DNA from: Nocardia puris
GTDB lineage: Bacteria; Actinomycetota; Actinomycetes; Mycobacteriales; Mycobacteriaceae
Assembly (NCBI RefSeq): GCF_003315035.1
Contig: NZ_QNRE01000008.1
Span: forward strand, 245,220-309,219
Direction: 5' to 3'
Length of the DNA stretch: 64,000 nucleotides
In this document: in pieces, positions 63,601-64,000 of the stretch
Position numbering within the stretch: position 1 is the stretch's first letter
Layout: each line of letters starts with the position of its first letter
The notes under the pieces: model-generated
Told to the model about the DNA's origin: nothing
What the model saw: the letters and a program-made list of their open reading frames with translations, nothing else
Database searches by the model: none
Made by a program: the position numbers and the translations under genes

Positions 63601-64000
63601 CATCCGCGCGCCATCCGCTTCGAAGGGGTTGGCCACGAAGCGATCCGCGGTGAGCGCGGGGCGCGCGAAATAGCCGCGCGCCAACTGGTTTCCGGCCAGG
63701 TACAACTCACCGGGCACACCGGCGGGCACCGGGCGCAGCGCAGCGTCGAGCACGTAGACGCGGCTGTTCCACTCGGGCCTGCCGATCGACACCGACCCGC
63801 TGTCGGCCTCGGTGACGGCGTGGTTGGTGATGGAGACGGCCGCCTCGGTCGGGCCGTACAGGTTGAACAGCGCGGTGCCGCTCGCGCGCACGCGCTGGGC
63901 CAGCGCGGCCGGGAGGGCTTCGCCGATCGCCAGCACCCGCCGCAACGAATCCGGCAGACGCCCATCAGATTCGGTCAGCAACGCATCCAACATCGACGGC
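57682..64000 (-). CDS. Nonribosomal peptide synthetase, C-terminal part (A-PCP-E*-C-A-PCP-TE), 5' end beyond window
   Basis: Open from the window edge to 57682, over 2100 residues. In order: the end of an adenylation domain (GRTDFQVKIRGFRIELGEI), a carrier domain (DDDFFALGGDSITSI), and an epimerisation-like domain (about 62970-61690) whose HHxxxDG is NGLVLDD. A condensation domain follows with intact SHHILLDGWS (61660-60310), then a complete adenylation domain (YVIYTSGSTGRPKG, FDISTWELF, NWYGPAEAAV, NASGKLDRNALP), a second carrier (DDDFFDLGGNSL, 58680-58665) and a thioesterase (LLGWSLGGLLAH). By alignment to GrsA the complete A-domain specificity residues read DIWHFAWVVK, which I cannot assign confidently. 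Last module of an assembly line; releases a peptide of unknown structure. Confidence 0.95.
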   Translation of the reverse strand, partial: PSMLDALLTESDGRLPDSLRRVLAIGEALPAALAQRVRASGTALFNLYGPTEAAVSITNHAVTEADSGSVSIGRPEWNSRVYVLDAALRPVPAGVPGELYLAGNQLARGYFARPALTADRFVANPFEADGARMYRTGDLVAWSADGELEYRGRTDFQVKIRGFRIELGEIDAALTDQPGVDFALTVGREIGGRAATLVGYVVPARGATLDTGALTAALRARLPEYMVPGALVVLDELPLTSVGKVDRSALPEPELPEREYRAPATPEERIVAEVIGEVLGLERVGVDDDFFALGGDSITSIQVVARARARGVRFTPRHVFESRTVAALAAVATPPEAPAARTGVLPLTPTGARVLATRPDGIEVRAIVLDLPADREPAAVRAAIDAVLEQNPMLWVRLRPAAADAPAAFDLPAAPTPDDQPYYQLTDEDAGVPLDDVVLAAADALDPVQGRNIRFVRLGPDTAAKLVVVANGLVLDDASWRLVIDQLTAAWSRHRHAAPEHADGGPAVLLRALAAKASDPATTAELVWWRHALEGAAAPAPLPAGVDLAVRSRVSLTLTAEGAAAVSTMARAYHATVDEVLLTALALAVRTAERETVARTVGSVVSLPADARGQAHSDLVGGFVTDYPLPLRLSGVDIADALVGGPAAGIALRQVKELRRSVPSAGVGYGVLRYLAGATDLPEPGLIRLRYRDVRPARVHTDATVDDLLLDIAVESTGDGLRTRFDFAAGVFTADDVKTFAEHWVRALGGLAEHALRPGAGGHTPSDFPLVRLTQGDLDRFVGEYPSLGDIWPLTPLQSGMLFHARLADASIDAYMIQFVLDLDGAVNPARLQGAAQTLLDRHANLRVAFADTADGGAVQVVPEAVEVPWRQIALDHLAPGAIAAEAERIKSADLAQHFDMRTPPLIRFTLLRTAADRFHLVVTSHHILLDGWSVPLLLQELLTVYALGRRSRHLPKVHPYRDYLAWLAAQDRAVAEKAWRDALAGITEPTPLAGEAGREIAEGIGEVEFLLSPERTAALTRAAASAGVTVNTVVQAAWGLLIGRLTDRDDVVFGATVSGRPAELPGVETMVGLFLNAVPVRVRLDAEQTLAELLRTLQDRQAALLDHHHLGLSDIQAAVGVDGLFDSLVVYESYPVDRDGLRRASAVDGMSVGGVHVTDGTHYPVTVIVALGEQLHVEIKYLRDVFGEAQARAFADRLALLIGTFVDGPGRRVAEVDAVLDGERRALAAHNATETPEFLDDSTLLSLFDAQVARTPDAPAVRFGHVSVSYAQLDARSRDLARELVARGVGPEALVAVAMRRSVELVVAIYAVLRAGGGYVPVDPDHPTERCESVLAGARPVCVLTTARTGFGTATGVPVVAVDALEALGAGVAVDPVVRSENVAYVIYTSGSTGRPKGVAITHRQMVNQFRWAQSAYPHDGSDVVLHKTPITFDISTWELFWPLQVGATVVIAEPDGHRDPVYLANTIDEFGVTTVHFVPSMLDAFLDGSGAAQRHPSLRRVFAAGEALSTETAESFAAALPSTELVNWYGPAEAAVVTAHPGVAGAGASVPIGVPVANTRVYVLDRQLREVPPGAPGELYIAGAQLARGYYRAAGLTAERFVAHRDGQRLYRTGDVVRWRTEGVPTLEYLGRSDFQVKLRGQRIELGEIEAVLADHENVRHAVVSLVRAATGDRLVGYVVPVAGTSVDTADLLAHARSSLPQYMVPSAIVVLDRLPLNASGKLDRNALPVPALAARAFRAPASPVEQAVAAAFGEVLGLASVGADDDFFDLGGNSLVATRAATRLRERTGAEVRVQWFFTDPTVSALAARISRAAEHGVDFEADSAAALGPLLPIRGTGTAEPLFCFYPMAGLSWSYAGLVPHVDRSRPIIGLQSPTLSEDDYFPESLDAMAARCLAEIRSVQPQGPYHLLGWSLGGLLAHAVAVRLQAAGERVALLAMLDSHHDIAVTDFRTALRGALAEIGIGEGGLLGDGDPHDLSDESLAALHATIPRELAVLTPDRLRKIYRSAVRSAELIADHRPGVFRGRLEYFSARVLGENIVRGIEPEHSAGKWAPYVDGTVADHPVAVSHDQMTSPEALAEIGPRLSALLAGGATGDSGIHRA

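Noticed and set aside
57682..64000. NRPS as the nocobactin/mycobactin synthetase partner of the mbtG island
   Set aside because: It is 30 kb away beyond the S10 operon, ends in a thioesterase, is next to a mycolyltransferase and has no iron box in the window. A link cannot be supported from this sequence.

Overview
The window is high-GC actinobacterial DNA and most resembles the genus Nocardia (order Mycobacteriales). The evidence is the very high GC content, ribosomal proteins close to mycobacterial ones, an antigen-85-type mycolyltransferase, an MbtG-type lysine N-hydroxylase with IdeR-like iron boxes, WXG100-type secretion genes and a carotenoid cyclase. The genus is inferred from protein resemblance only.

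Backbone. The S10, spc and secY ribosomal-protein genes all lie on the minus strand but are cut into pieces: rpsJ-rplC-rplD-rplW-rplB-rpsS-rplV-rpsC-rplP-rpmC-rpsQ (45997 to 40757), rplN-rplX-rplE-rpsN (18392 to 16954), rpsH-rplF-rplR-rpsE-rpmD-rplO (13173 to 10506) and secY-adk-map (10327 to 7633). The first three pieces each have an upstream promoter that is recognisably a relative of the other two. The first, second and third pieces each end in a strong hairpin. The gaps hold accessory genes: about 3.5 kb between rpsN and rpsH (Uma2-type nuclease, small exported protein, membrane protein, Fic enzyme) and about 22 kb between rpsQ and rplN.

The 22-kb insert. It carries an exported M13 peptidase; an iron/siderophore block (ferric-siderophore lipoprotein, SagB-like flavoprotein, N-formyltransferase, intact MbtG homologue, decayed second MbtG copy, three IdeR-like boxes); a set of housekeeping or orphan genes; a sulfonate-type ABC transporter (ssuABC) followed by a decayed flavin monooxygenase and a decayed MFS gene; a large membrane protein with a C-terminal HTH; and a VapBC toxin-antitoxin pair.

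Left edge. A three-gene minus-strand unit encodes a small WXG100-like protein, a YbaB-like protein and a giant protein (at least 2012 residues, running off the window). The giant protein has a WXG-type N-terminus and an internal papain-like Cys-His-Asp domain, so it looks like a type VII-exported polymorphic toxin. dtd and map follow, converging on a shared terminator.

Right side (46.5-64 kb). A hotdog protein and lycopene cyclase pair; a DrrAB-like ABC exporter; an aldehyde-dehydrogenase-like protein lacking the catalytic cysteine; a tandem TetR regulator divergent from an enoyl-CoA hydratase; an SDR with an altered active site; a mycolyltransferase; and the 3' end of an NRPS (A-PCP-E*-C-A-PCP-TE) whose epimerisation-like domain has lost its catalytic histidines.
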